Positions 35,290 to 48,300 of a stretch of DNA of 64,000 nucleotides are shown here, one piece after another. The stretch covers positions 34,204,647 to 34,268,646 of the forward strand of contig JAAONU010000016.1 in the NCBI GenBank assembly GCA_012932295.1. Direction: 5' to 3'. The DNA comes from Cyclina sinensis. Lineage: Eukaryota > Mollusca > Bivalvia > Venerida > Veneridae. The first letter of the stretch is position 1. Every line of letters starts with the position of its first letter. The translations under genes were made by a program, and so were the position numbers. The notes beneath the pieces are model-generated. The model was given only the letters and a program-made list of their open reading frames with translations, did not search any database and was not told the origin of the DNA.

Positions 35290-38200
35290 TTTCAAATAAA
35301 TGACAAAATGCATGCACTAACATGATAGTACAGTGAGTGCGTAAACTGACACAATAGACATGAAAATACAGTCAGTTCGTGCACTGACATAATATACAAG
35401 ATAATACAGTGAGTGCGCGCACTGTCACAATATACAAAATAATACAGTGAGTGCGTGCACTGACACAATATACAAGAAAATAGAGTGAGTCCGTGCACTG
35501 ACACAATAAACAAGATAATACAGTGAGTGCGTGTTCTGACACAATATACAAGATAATACAGTGAGTGCGTGCACTGACACAATATACAAGATAATACAGT
35601 GAGTGCGTGTTCTGACACAATATACAAAATAATACAGTGTGTGTGTGCACTGACACAATAAACAAGATAAATCAATGAGTGCGTGCACTGACACAATGTA
35701 CAAGATAATACAGTGAGTGCGTGTTCTGACACAATATACAAAATAAATCAATGAGTGCGTGCACTGACAAAATGTACAAGATAATACAGTGAGTGCGTGT
35801 TCTGACAAAAAAAAAAGATAATACAATGAGTGCGTGCACTGACACAATATACAAGATAATACAGTGAGTGCGTGCACTGACACAATAAACAAGATAATAC
35901 AGTGAGTGCGTGCACAGGCACAATATAGTTAGTGCGTGCACTGACACAATATACAAGATAATACAGTGAGTGCGTGCACTGATACAATATACAAAATAAT
36001 ACAGTGAGTGCGTGCACTGACACAATATACAAGATAATACAATGAGTGCGTGCACTGACACAATATACAAGATAATACAGTGAGTGCGTGCACTGACACA
36101 ATATACAAGATAATTCAGAGAGTGCGTTCACTGACACACTATACAAGATAATACAGTGAGCGCGTGCACTGACACACTATACAAGATAATACAATGTGTA
36201 CGTGCACTGACACAATATACAAGATCATATTGTGAGTGCGTGCACTGACACAATATACAAGATAATACAATGAGTGCGTGCACTGACACAATATACAAGA
36301 TAATACAATGAGTGCGTGCACTGACACAATAAACAAGATAATTCAGTAAGTGCGTGTTCTGACACAATATACAAGATAAAACAGTGAGTGCGTGCACTGA
36401 CACAATATAGTCAGTACGTGCACTGACACAATAAACAAGATAAATCAATGAGTGCGTGCACTGATACATTGTACAAGATAATACAGTGAGTGCGTGCACT
36501 GACATAATACACAAGATAATACAGTGAGTGCGTGCACAGGCATCATATAGTTAGTGCGTGCACTGACACAATATACAAGATAATACAATGAGTGCGCAAA
36601 CTGTCACAATATACAAAATAATACAGTGAGTGCGTGCACACTGACACAATATACAAGATAATACAGTGAGTCCGTGCACTGACACAATAAACAAGATGAT
36701 ACAGTGAGTGCGTGCACTGACACAATATACAAGATAATACAGTGAGTCCGTGTTCTGACACAATATACAAAATAATACAGTGTGTGTGTGCACTGACACA
36801 ATAAACAAGATAAATAAATGAGTGCGTGCACTGACACAATGTACAAGATAATACAGTGAGTGCGTGCACTGACACTATATACAAGATAAATCAATGAGTG
36901 CGTGCACTGACAAAATGTACAAGATAATACAGTGAGTGCGTGTTCTGACACAATATACAAGATAATACAATGAGTGCGTACACTGACACAATATACAAGA
37001 TAATACAGTGAGTGCGTGCACTGACACAATAAACAACATAATACAGTGAGTGCGTGCACAGGCACAATATAGTTAGTGCGTGCACTGACACAATATACAA
37101 GATAATACAGTGAGTGCGTGCACTGATACAATATACAAAATAATACAGTGAGTGCGTGCACTGACACAATATACAAGATAATACAATGAGTGCGTGCACT
37201 GACACAATATACAAGATAATACAGTGAGTGCGTGCACTGACACAATATACAAGATAATTCAGAGAGTGCGTGCACTGACACAATATACAAGATAATACAG
37301 TGAGTGCGTGCACTGATACAATATACAAAATAATACAGTGAGTGCGTGCACTGACACAATATACAAGATAATACAATGAGTGCGTGCACTGACACAATAT
37401 ACAAGATAATACAGTGAGTGCGTGCACTGACACAATATACAAGATAATTCAGAGAGTGCGTGCACTGACACACTATACAAGATAATACAATGAGCGCGTG
37501 CACTGACACACTATACAAGATAATACAATGTGTGCGTGCACTGACACAATATACAAGATCATAATGTGAGTGCGTGCACTGACAAAATATACAAGATAAT
37601 ACAATGAGTGCGTGCACTGACACAATATACAAGATAATACAATGAGTGCGTGCACTGACACAATAAACAAGATAATTCAGTAAGTGCGTGTTCTGACACA
37701 ATATACAAGATAAAACAGTGAGTGCGTGCACTGACACAATATAGTCAGTACGTGCACTGACACAATAAACAAGATAAATCAATGAGTGCGTGCACTGATA
37801 CATTGTACAAGATAATACAGTGAGTGCGTGCACAGGCATCATATAGTTAGTGCTTGCACTGACACAATATACAAGATAATACAATGAGTGCGCAAACTGT
37901 GACAATATACAAAATAATACAGTGAGTGCGTGCACTGACACAATATACAAAATAATACAGTGAGTCCGTGCACTGACACAATAAACAAGATGATACAGTG
38001 AGTGCGTGTTCTGACACAATATACAAGATAATACAGTGAGTGCGTGCACTGACACAATATACAAGATAATACAGTGAGTGCGTGTTCTGACACAATATAC
38101 AAAATAATACAGTGTGTGTGTGTGCACTGACACAATAAACAAGATAAATAAATGAGTGCGTGCACTGACACAATGTACAAGATAATACAGTGAGTGCGTG

Positions 38201-39368
38201 CACTGACACAATATACAAGATAAATCAATGAGTGCGTGCACTGACAAAATGTACAAGATAATACAGTGAGTGCGTGTTCTGACACAATATACAAGATAAT
38301 ACAATGAGTGCGTACACTGACACAATATACAAGATAATACAGTGAGTGCGTGCACTGACACAATAAACAAGATAATACAGTGAGTGCGTGCACAGGCACA
38401 ATATAGTTAGTGCGTGCACTGACACAATAAACGAGATAATACAGTGAGTGCGTGCACTGATACAATATACAAAATAATACAGTGAGTGCGTGCACTGACA
38501 CAATATACAAGATAATACAGTGAGTGCGTGCACTGACACAATATACAAGATAATTCAGAGAGTGCGTGCACTGACACAATTTACAAGATAATACAGTGAG
38601 TGCGTGCACTGACACACTATACAAGATAATACAATGAGTGCGTGCACTGACACAATATACAAGATCATATTGTGAGTGCGTGCACTGACACAATATACAA
38701 GATAATACAGTGAGTGCATGCACTGACACAATATACAAGATAATACAATGAGTGCGTGCACTGACACAATATACAAGATCATATTGTGAGTGCGTGCACT
38801 GACACAATATACAAGATTATATAGTGAGTGCGTGCACTGACACAATATACAAGATAATACAATGAGTGCGTGCACTGACACAATATACAAGATAATACAG
38901 TGAGTGCGTGCACTGATACAATATACAAAATAATACAGTGAGTGCATGCACTGACACAATATACAAGATAATACAATGATTGCGTGCACTGACACAATAT
39001 ACAAGATCATATTGTGAGTGCGTGCACTGACACACTATACAAGATTATACAGTGAGTGCGTGCACTGACACAATATACAAGATTATACAGTGAGTGCGTG
39101 CAGTGACACAATATACAAGATTATACAGTCAGTGCGTACAGTGACACAATATACCAGATAATACAGTCAGTGCGTACAGTGACACAATATACAAGATAAT
39201 ACAGTCAGTGCGTACAGTGACACAATATACAAGATAATACAGTCAGTGCGTACAGTGACACAATATACCAGATAATACAGTCAGTGCGTACAGTGACACA
39301 ATATACAAGATAATACAGTCAGTGCGTACAGTGACACAATATACCAGATAATACAGTCAGTGCGTACC
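35290..39368. repeat. 38-bp minisatellite, about 107 copies with higher-order structure
   Basis: The unit is GAGTGCGTGCACTGACACAA followed by TATACAAGATAATACAGT. It has no stop codon in any minus frame, so all three minus frames stay open and one reaches 588 codons; 38 is not a multiple of three, so the peptide repeats only every 38 residues. Rare variants mark higher-order copies: CACAGGCACAATATAGTTAG occurs at 35,913, 37,057 and 38,391. The last 260 bp switch to a GTCAGTGCGTACAGTGACAC subfamily. Confidence 0.97.
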
Positions 39369-40131
39369 TAAAAAAAGTGGCATTTTAATCGTATACTTCA
39401 AGCGTAGCATAAATCAATGTCTTCAAATATTTGAAGACAATAACTTTTTTTCACAATTTCAGCATGAGCAGATTTCTGTCCCTTGAAAGAGTGACAGAAA
39501 GAATATATAAAATATATTATAAATAAAACGAAAAAAAAATATTAAGAATAAAATAATTCAATTTATGTACAGAACTGAAATGTAGTGAAAGACAGATATG
39601 GATCTCTTTTTTGTTTTACTACATTGTTGTTTATATTAAACTGAATATTGATTACAATTTGAAACAGAGACAACCTAGCAAATTATTCCGCGTGGTTTTA
39701 ACGAGACAGTCGAACACAAAAGATGGAATTGATACGTTAACGTAATAAAGAGAATAGATAACATAACAAAAACGATGCGTTTGAAATATTTTAGAAAATA
39801 GTTTAGACATATCTAGAAGCACCGGGAATTGCATTTGTTATTAGATGACAGCTTTGATTATTCCAAGAAGTTAGGGTATGCTTTGCTTATCTGTTGGTTC
39901 GCCAGTAGACCAAGTGGTTTCAGGTAGATAACTTGAGACAACAAACAGACTTGAGATTGGCCATCCTGTGTAGATGAAACCTGTTGTTTACTCGACCGCT
40001 AGGTCAAAGGTCAAGCTTACATGGGACTACAGTTTGAAAATGGTATAAAATCAATAATTCAACAACATATCCCAGGACCTCAATACTACAGGATGGTTTT
40101 GACACTGTTGAACCGTCTATGTTACGGATCT

Positions 40132-42186
40132 ATGGTGGCTGATTTCTACGGAATACCGTTAGGACCATCGTGGTAAGACGTTATAATCCAGAAGGCGACT
40201 ATGCGATAGTGTGATAATGCGATGGCGACAGTGCGATAATGCGATGGCGACAGTGCGATAACGCGATAATGCGATGACGACAGTGCAATTATGTGATGGC
40301 GACACGATTGCGCGATATTGCGATGGCGACAATGCGATAGCCATATCGTACTGTCGCCATCGCATCATCGCATTGTCGCCATCGCACTATCGCATTGTAA
40401 CCATCGCATTATCGCATTGTCGCCATCGCATTATGATAATCGCACTATCGCATTGTCGCCCTCTGGATTATAACGTCTAACCACGATGGCCCTAACGGTA
40501 TTCCGTAAAGCCATCCATTTAATGTTTCTGCAATTGTTTTTGTTTCGTAAAAATCGCTTTTGTACATACAAAAAAAAAACGATGTGCGCATGTGTACTGG
40601 AAGGCGATAGTCGACAATGCGATAGTGCGATTGCGACAATGCGATAATGCAATAACACGACAATGCGATAGTGCGGTGGCGACAGTGCGATAATGCGATG
40701 TCGGCAATGCAAAAGTGCGATGGCGACAGTGCGATAAAGCGATGACGACAGTACGATAATGCGAAAACGCGAAAGTACGATGTCGACAATGCGATTGTGC
40801 GATGGCGACAATGCGATAGGGCGATGACGACAGTGCGATAATGCCATGACGACAGTACGATAATGCGAAAACGAGAAAGTACGATGGCGACAATGCGATA
40901 GTGCGATAGCGACAATGCGATGATGCGATGGCGACAGTACGATATTACTATCGCATTGTCGCCATCGCACCGTCGCGTTATCGCATTGTCGCCATCGCCT
41001 TATCGCATTGTCGTCATCGCATTATCGCGTTATCGCACTGTCGCCATCGCATTATTGCACTGTCGCCATCGCATTATCGCATTGTCGCCATCGCTTATCG
41101 TACTATCGCATTGTCGCCCTCTGGATGATAATGTCTAACCACGATGGCCCTAACGGTATGCCGTAAATCCATCCATTGTATGTTTCTGCAATTGTTTTTG
41201 TTTCGTAAAAATCGCTTTTGTACATACAAAAAAAAAACGATGTGCGCATGTGTACTGGAAGGCGATAGTCGACAATGCGTTATCGCATTGTCGCCATCGC
41301 CTTATCGCATTGTCGTCATCGCATTATCGCGTTATCGCACTGTCGCCATCGCATTATTGCACTGTCGCCATCGCATTATCGCATTGTCGCCATCGCTTAT
41401 CGTACTATCGCATTGTCGCCCTCTGGATGATAATGTCTAACCACGATGGCCCTAACGGTATGCCGTAAATCCATCCATTGTATGTTTCTGCAATTGTTTT
41501 TGTTTCGTTAAAATCGCTTGTGTACCTACAAAAAAAACGATGTGCGTATGTGTACCGGAAGGCGATAGTCGACAATGCGATAGTGCGATTGCGCGATGCA
41601 ATGATGCGATAACGCGACAATGCGATAGTGCGAAGCGACAGTGCGATAATGCGATGGCGACAATGCGATAGTGCGATGTCGACAGTGCGATAATGCAATC
41701 GCAACAGTACGATAATGCAATGACGACAGTACGATAATGCGAAAACGCGATAGTGCAATGGCGACAATGCGATAGTGCGATGGCGACAATGCGATGATGC
41801 GATGGCGACAGTACGATATTACTATCGCATTGTCGCCATCGCACTGTCGCGTTATCGCATTGTTGCCATCGCATTGTCGCATTGTCGTGATCGCATCATC
41901 GCGTTATCGCACTGTCGCAATCGCATGATTGCACTGTCGCCATCATATTATCGCACTGTCGCCATGGCATTATCGTACTTTCGCATTGTCGCCCTCTGGA
42001 TTATAACGTCTAACAACGATGGCCCTAATGGTATTCCGTAGAATTTTTCCATTTCGTGTTTTTGTGTCTTCGCCCCGAAACGCGAAAGGCGTAATAACGA
42101 AAACTTGCCTAATTTTCGTTATTTCACCTTTCGCGTTTCGGGACGAAGACACACGAAAACATGAAATGGCAGAAATCAGCCACCAT
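40132..42186. mobile_element. Palindromic MITE interrupted by a foldback insertion
   Basis: The left piece 40,132-40,146 reads ATGGTGGCTGATTTC. The rest resumes at 42,041 (GAATTTTTCCATTTCGTG) and ends at 42,186 (GCCACCAT). Put together, the pieces match the architecture of the intact MITE at 42,228-42,380. The right piece itself holds the inner inverted pair CCCCGAAACGCGAAAGG and CCTTTCGCGTTTCGGG. Confidence 0.75.
40147..42040. mobile_element. Foldback-like element with satellite-filled inverted arms
   Basis: The ends are inverted repeats of about 53 bp: the left starts TACGGAATACCGTTAGG and the right ends CCTAATGGTATTCCGTA. Inside them come GC-rich arrays of a roughly 22-bp unit (ATCGCATTATCGCATTGTCG plus CC) in opposite orientations. 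The terminal module, followed by a TATGTTTCTGCAATTGTTTT spacer, recurs internally at about 40,460-40,620, 41,110-41,275 and 41,420-41,580, so the element is several foldback units joined together. Left flank GATTTC and right flank GAATTTTTC may be a worn target duplication. No transposase frame. Confidence 0.7.
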
Positions 42187-42227
42187 ACTTTTAGCATAGT
42201 CTTTGATTTATTTATGTGCCACATGTT

Positions 42228-42380
42228 ATGGTGGCTGATTTCTGCCATTTCGTGTTTTCGTGTCTTTGCCCCGAAACGCGAAAGGCGAAATAACCATAAC
42301 ATGTCTCATCTTCTTTATTTTGCCTTTCGCGTTTCGGGGCGAAGACACGAAAACACAAAATGGCAGAAATCAGCCACCAT
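42228..42380. mobile_element. Intact palindromic MITE (153 bp)
   Basis: Nearly the whole element is one hairpin: the left arm begins ATGGTGGCTGATTTCTGCC and holds CCCCGAAACGCGAAAGG; the right arm is its reverse complement, ending GGCAGAAATCAGCCACCAT. The loop is an AT-rich stretch around 42,300. Short frames across it are artefacts. A truncated second copy is in the downstream duplicate, up to about 44,737. Confidence 0.8.
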
Positions 42381-42679
42381 ACGGATCCAATATGTAACAC
42401 GAGTGAAAAATTCGACCGAATATAACACACGTGTGATATATTCGGTCGAAAATGACACGCGCATCAAACGAATATGGTTATTAAAATGTGATATATTCGT
42501 GTGGCTTAAGTTTTTGTAATCACCCCAAAACGAGTATGTTACACCCACAAAATGGACACAAAAAAACGAAAATCGCAACAAATACATTACATTTGTTAAT
42601 TGTTATCTGTTTTGAAAAAAAGTGTATTCTATTAACAATCACATTGTTATGACATCTTATTTAGACCACAAATATTTCG

Positions 42680-42772
42680 GCTAATCATCATCGTCGTGGT
42701 CATCATCACCATCATCACCATCATCATAACGATCATCGTCATCATCTTCTTCTTCTTCATCATCATTATCAA
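42680..42772. repeat. CAT/CTT trinucleotide microsatellite
   Basis: Imperfect run of ATC, CAT and CTT triplets such as CATCACCATCATCACCATCA and CTTCTTCTTC. Duplicated at 45,037-45,129 in copy 2. Confidence 0.85.
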
Positions 42773-42934
42773 ATGATATTATGTTCATTCTTTTACTGGG
42801 TATATTTCGACATATAAACGTAGCTATAGGCAGTAAATACTGTATAGATAATTATTTTAGTAGCGTGTTTATGCCGTCATTGTTTATAACGGCGAAATGA
42901 TCGGCAGCTTGAAATTGTTGATTAATTAAGAAAT

Positions 42935-43093
42935 AATAAGTATCCAGGCGTGGTTTATCTTAGAATAACCCACGTTTTGAGTCCTTATGCGCAGAAATAT
43001 ATCACGAAGGCCGTAGGCCTGAGTGATATATTGTTTCGCATAAGAACGAAAAACGTGGGTTATTCTACGATAAACCACAACTGGATACTTATT
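42935..43093. mobile_element. Palindromic MITE (159 bp), copy 1
   Basis: One long hairpin: AATAAGTATCCAGGCGTGG on the left, CTGGATACTTATT on the right, with paired GGTTTATC, AATAACCCACGTTTT and TATATCAC words between. The loop is centred on GAAGGCCGTAGGCCTGA. No coding capacity. The end sequence is not one I can assign to a superfamily. Confidence 0.8.
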
Positions 43094-43153
43094 TTTTCGA
43101 TTCTAACACGACCAAACAATAAACCACATTGTGAAATAAGTGGTAACTACTTC

Positions 43154-45510
43154 TGCACTGACACACTATACAAGATTATACAGTGAGTGCGTGCACTGAC
43201 ACAATATACAAGATTATACAGTGAGTGCGTGCAGTGACACAATATACAAGATTATACAGTCAGTGCGTACAGTGACACAATATACCAGATAATACAGTCA
43301 GTGCGTACAGTGACACAATATACAAGATAATACAGTCAGTGCGTACAGTGACACAATATACAAGATAATACAGTCAGTGCGTACAGTGACACAATATACC
43401 AGATAATACAGTCAGTGCGTACAGTGACACAATATACAAGATAATACAGTCAGTGCGTACAGTGACACAATATACCAGATAATACAGTCAGTGCGTACCT
43501 AAAAAAAGTGGCATTTTAATCGTATACTTCAAGCGTAGCATAAATCAATGTCTTCAAATATTTGAAGACAATAACTTTTTTTCACAATTTCAGCATGAGC
43601 AGATTTCTGTCCCTTGAAAGAGTGACAGAAAGAATATATAAAGTATATTATAAATAAAACGAAAAAAAAATATTAAGAATAAAATAATTCAATTTATGTA
43701 CAGAACTGAAATGTAGTGAAAGACAGATATGGATCTCTTTTTTGTTTTACTACATTGTTGTTTATATTAAACTGAATATTGATTACAATTTGAAACAGAG
43801 ACAACCTAGCAAATTATTCCGCGTGGTTTTAACGAGACAGTCGAACACAAAAGATGGAATTGATACGTTAACGTAATAAAGAGAATAGATAACATAACAA
43901 AAACGATGCGTTTGAAATATTTTAGAAAATAGTTTAGACATATCTAGAAGCACCGGGAATTGCATTTGTTATTAGATGACAGCTTTGATTATTCCAAGAA
44001 GTTAGGGTATGCTTTGCTTATCTGTTGGTTCGCCAGTAGACCAAGTGGTTTCAGGTAGATAACTTGAGACAACAAACAGACTTGAGATTGGCCATCCTGT
44101 GTAGATGAAACCTGTTGTTTACTCGACCGCTAGGTCAAAGGTCAAGCTTACATGGGACTACAGTTTGAAAATGGTATAAAATCAATAATTCAACAACATA
44201 TCCCAGGACCTCAATACTACAGGATGGTTTTGACACTGTTGAACCGTCTATGTTACGGATCTATGGTGGCTGATTTCTACGGAATACCGTTAGGACCATC
44301 GTGGTAAGACGTTATAATCCAGAAGGCGACTATGCGATAGTGTGATAATGCGATGGCGACAGTGCGATAATGCGATGGCGACAGTGCGATAACGCGATAA
44401 TGCGATGACGACAGTGCAATTATGTGATGGCGACACGATTGCGCGATATTGCGATGGCGACAATGCGATAGCCATATCGTACTGTCGCCATCGCATCATC
44501 GCATTGTCGCCATCGCACTATCGCATTGTAACCATCGCATTATCGCATTGTCGCCATCGCATTATGATAATCGCACTATCGCATTGTCGCCCTCTGGATT
44601 ATAACGTCTAACCACGGTGTCTTTGCCCCGAAACGCGAAAGGCGAAATAACCATAACATGTCTCATCTTCTTTATTTTGCCTTTCGCGTTTCGGGGCGAA
44701 GACACGAAAACACAAAATGGCAGAAATCAGCCACCATACGGATCCAATATGTAACACGAGTGAAAAATTCGACCGAATATAACACACGTGTGATATATTC
44801 GGTCGAAAATGACACGCGCATCAAACGAATATGGTTATTAAAATGTGATATATTCGTGTGGCTTAAGTTTTTGTAATCACCCCAAAACGAGTATGTTACA
44901 CCCACAAAATGGACACAAAAAAACGAAAATCGCAACAAATACATTACATTTGTTAATTGTTATCTGTTTTGAAAAAAAGTGTATTCTATTAACAATCACA
45001 TTGTTATGACATCTTATTTAGACCACAAATATTTCGGCTAATCATCATCGTCGTGGTCATCATCACCATCATCACCATCATCATAACGATCATCGTCATC
45101 ATCTTCTTCTTCTTCATCATCATTATCAAATGATATTATGTTCATTCTTTTACTGGGTATATTTCGACATATAAACGTAGCTATAGGCAGTAAATACTGT
45201 ATAGATAATTATTTTAGTAGCGTGTTTATGCCGTCATTGTTTATAACGGCGAAATGATCGGCAGCTTGAAATTGTTGATTAATTAAGAAATAATAAGTAT
45301 CCAGGCGTGGTTTATCTTAGAATAACCCACGTTTTGAGTCCTTATGCGCAGAAATATATCACGAAGGCCGTAGGCCTGAGTGATATATTGTTTCGCATAA
45401 GAACGAAAAACGTGGGTTATTCTACGATAAACCACAACTGGATACTTATTTTTTCGATTCTAACACGACCAAACAATAAACCACATTGTGAAATAAGTGG
45501 TAACTACTTC
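43154..45510 (+). repeat. Direct tandem duplication, copy 2 (2,357 bp, internally deleted)
   Basis: Same start and end as copy 1 but lacks the equivalent of 40,486-42,259 (1,774 bp); the join reads TAACCACG then GTGTCTTTGCC. I noticed only one substitution while reading the two copies side by side (ATATAAAATATA against ATATAAAGTATA), so they are almost identical. After 45,510 the sequence is new. Confidence 0.95.
45292..45450. mobile_element. Palindromic MITE (159 bp), copy 2
   Basis: Same hairpin as 42,935-43,093, displaced by 2,357 bp, in the second copy of the tandem duplication. Confidence 0.8.
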
Positions 45511-47100
45511 TTACGATCGTAAAAAACACTTGCGCGGTACGCCCCTGGGTTTGGCCGTTAAAATTTCCTCTCTCGATATATTTAAGAGTTGGCTTTCACA
45601 TAATAAGTTGATCAATCAAATAAAAGAACAAATAAGCAACACACTTTTCATCAGTTGATAATTTCTTTTTTTATTTCGAACTAAAATTTCAATTAACTAA
45701 TAAATTAAATGTTCAAACAAATAAAAGATGTTCATGTTCTCAGATGCTAAAAATAGCATAAGTATAACGTCACAAGGTCGCTTACACGAAAGTCGGCATA
45801 CGTGTGTGAATTTTAATGTAGACACAAGTAACATTTACATGGATTATTGACAGAAAACAATGCTCGGCTATTATTATTTCACAAATTGTGCCTATTCTAA
45901 GTAAATTGGCTTTTTGTGCCATTTTGCAGCCGAACTTTGTTGTTGTTTTACGCCGGTAATACTACGATTCCTACGGTAGTATTTACAAACATCACGTGAC
46001 TTTCATTCATAAAAATATTATACGTGGGGTGACGGCGGTTCACGGAACAGTCAAAACAACAAGCGCACGCGAGTGGTATACTGCAATATAACCCCTTTGT
46101 ATATATAAGCTATTTTTAGATCGTGTTAGAATGTTGCACTTCTGCATTTTTTATGCGTCGCCGACATTTTTAAAGGCAGGAAATTCGCACGAGCCAAACT
46201 TCAGATGTGACAGGGCAGTAAAGGAGCAAAGGCTTTTCTGTGATTTTCGATGAGACATATATTATGTATTAACATAAAGTATTTTTTTAATATTGAGGTA
46301 TTTTTTGTATTTTTCGGCTATTGTAAAACTCGAAAAATATCTTTACGTGGATACAACGCATGTCTGTATTTTCAAGGGCTATTATCACGGCTATTATCAT
46401 TTAATGTCAGACCGAACAAAAGTTCCTTTAAAGGGAAACGGCTCCTGATATTTATTAATGGTGAATGGATATTTTCGTCCGTTCATCCGTGCATGTGTCC
46501 GTCTATCCGATTTTTGGTTTTGAAAGGTGTACACATTTCTTTTATACTTGGAACATTGTTTATTGTGAAGTTTAATTTCTTTTACAAGCAAACATCTGTA
46601 TTTAGACTTGCAGATTCGAGTTTCCTTGCAAAAACTTTTAAATACACTTCGTTCATACTAAGCACACATGTTTATCGTAAAATTAAACACAAGTCAAGTT
46701 CTTACCAGCCATAACTTTGTCATTCATAATTGATTGTTCAAATTACTTGGCATAAATGTTTGCCGCATAGAGACAATGCGTGTTCCGAAGCTCAAAGGTT
46801 AAGGCCACAGTAAGAGATCATATGTCTCTGTCTTTGGACTTGGTTCCTTGGGCATGTAGGCTAACAACGACAAAACTTGCTTGATCAGGTTTTGATACTG
46901 ATGACGACAGCCATGATGTTGATTATACTAACTATAATCGTGGTGGTGGTGGTGATGATGATGATGGTGAACGGTGGTAATAGTTTTTTTATCACAACGT
47001 ATGTGACATATACGTTTATGTTTCTTACTGTCATAGTGAGCAGACGAATATGACACAGTTGACAGGTGTGATTTCTACGGTCAAATATATCACATATTAC
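45511..47100. other. Unassigned sequence, partly a dispersed repeat
   Basis: 45,511-46,420 is unassigned. 46,430-46,860 resembles a worn dispersed repeat (GTCCGTTCATCCGTGCATG, then CAAAACTTTTAAATAC). A 154-codon frame at 46,250-46,714 crosses it and is not convincing. A GGT/GAT microsatellite is at 46,941-46,970. A small inverted pair around TATGTGACATATACG is at 46,995-47,115. Confidence 0.45.
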
Positions 47101-48290
47101 ATATGACATATACGGTTCAACAGGACACAATGTATAGAAAAGGGCCAAAAGTTAAGTTGACATTAGCCCGCTCTTTGAAAACGTTCTCAAACAAAAACTT
47201 CGATTACAACTGCTCCCAGGACCTTCAACCTTTTAAGAATGCTCGCAGGGGCTCGCACTTTGAAAAAAAAGTTTCTGAACAATATCTTTTGATACACTGC
47301 TCCTTGGTGAGTAGATGATCCTATTGCTTTTAGGATCAAAGATTCAAAGTTCAAGGTCACAAGGGCCCGCAGATTGAGAACAGGTTCCACTCAGTATCTG
47401 GAGGACTGATCTAAGGACCTTCGATTTTATAGAAAGTTTGGCATGACGAGTAGCTGACCCCACTTTTGTTTGTTTGTTTTTGTTGTTGTTTCTTTACTTA
47501 GAGGATCAACCTGTCATACCGGCATTTTGAAAACGGTTTCTACACAATATGTCAGGAACAACTGCCCCCAGATATTTCAAACTATATAGAATGGTTGAGT
47601 ATATCAAGACAAGACATGTTTGTGAAACATGTATATTCCTTAATGGCAACCAATCAGTCATGTTACATGTACTTCTAAACATCACCTTGACCTTCAACCT
47701 ACTGACCTCAAAATCAAATGGGGTCATCTACATGTCATGGCCAACCTCCCCACCAACTCTAAGGACTGTAGGCAAAATAGTTCTCTTGTTATTGGTCGGA
47801 CAAGCCATTCTTAGTCAAGGTCACAGTGACCTGTTAGAATACAATGAATATCTTTTATTTTTTATTTCTAGCCCTCCTGAGCACGAAGTACTTAATTGTG
47901 AACTAATGTGATGGTGTGGTGTCCGTCGTCCGCCGTACGTTGTCAACATTTGGCTTTTAAACAGTGGCAGGGCTGTACCTAGAATAAATGCTCAAACAAG
48001 TGAGTACTTAGGTTGCCATGGCTACAGAAAAGAACTTTTTTTGTCTGAAAGCACAAGGTCTACAGCTGAAATATTTGGCATACAGGTTAACCGGGGCCAT
48101 TAATGGCCCTACCCACAAGTCTAGGGCTTAGATAGTTTGCATGGAGCATCATCTAGAGGCCCTCTACTAATATTATTCTAGTTATGCCGTGGGGACAAAG
48201 CTCAGAAAAATTATCTGCATGAGGTTGCAGAATTAATATCTTGGAGGTTTCAAATGTCTAGGTAAATTACTGAGTAACATTCTGTTAATA
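47101..48290. repeat. Diverged dispersed repeats
   Basis: Phrases such as CAGGACCTTCAACCTTTTA, AAGGTCACAAGGGCCCGCA and GACCTTCAACCTACTGACC recur loosely at 47,100-47,830. At 47,910 GTCCGTCGTCCGCC followed by GTCAACATTTGGCTTTT marks another block of the AGCTCACCTGA-type family. No gene. Confidence 0.55.
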
Positions 48291-48300
48291 AATTGACATC

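Larger units (their letters stand above)
39023..43153 (+). repeat. Direct tandem duplication, copy 1 (4,131 bp)
   Basis: Starts inside the 38-bp array at TGCACTGACACACTATACAA and ends AGTGGTAACTACTTC. Copy 2 begins at the next base. Matching landmarks are offset by exactly 4,131 bp on the left side and 2,357 bp on the right side. Contents in order: nine 38-bp monomers, about 760 bp of unique DNA, an interrupted MITE with a foldback element, an intact palindromic MITE, a CAT microsatellite, and a second palindromic MITE. Confidence 0.95.

Noticed and set aside
27308..35300. Apparent similarity between the 41-bp (27.3 kb) and 38-bp (35.3 kb) units, both with GTGCGTGC and CAGT-GTGA words
   Set aside because: Shared words are short and the rest of the units differ; not enough to claim common origin.
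36604..38370. 588-codon minus-strand open frame (and many overlapping ones at 35.3-39.0 kb)
   Set aside because: Created by the 38-bp satellite having no minus-strand stop in any phase; all three frames are open and the period is not a multiple of three. No unique domain, signal peptide or splice context.
46250..46714. 154-codon plus-strand frame
   Set aside because: Low-complexity Phe/Leu/Ser composition and it overlaps a worn dispersed repeat; no recognisable domain.
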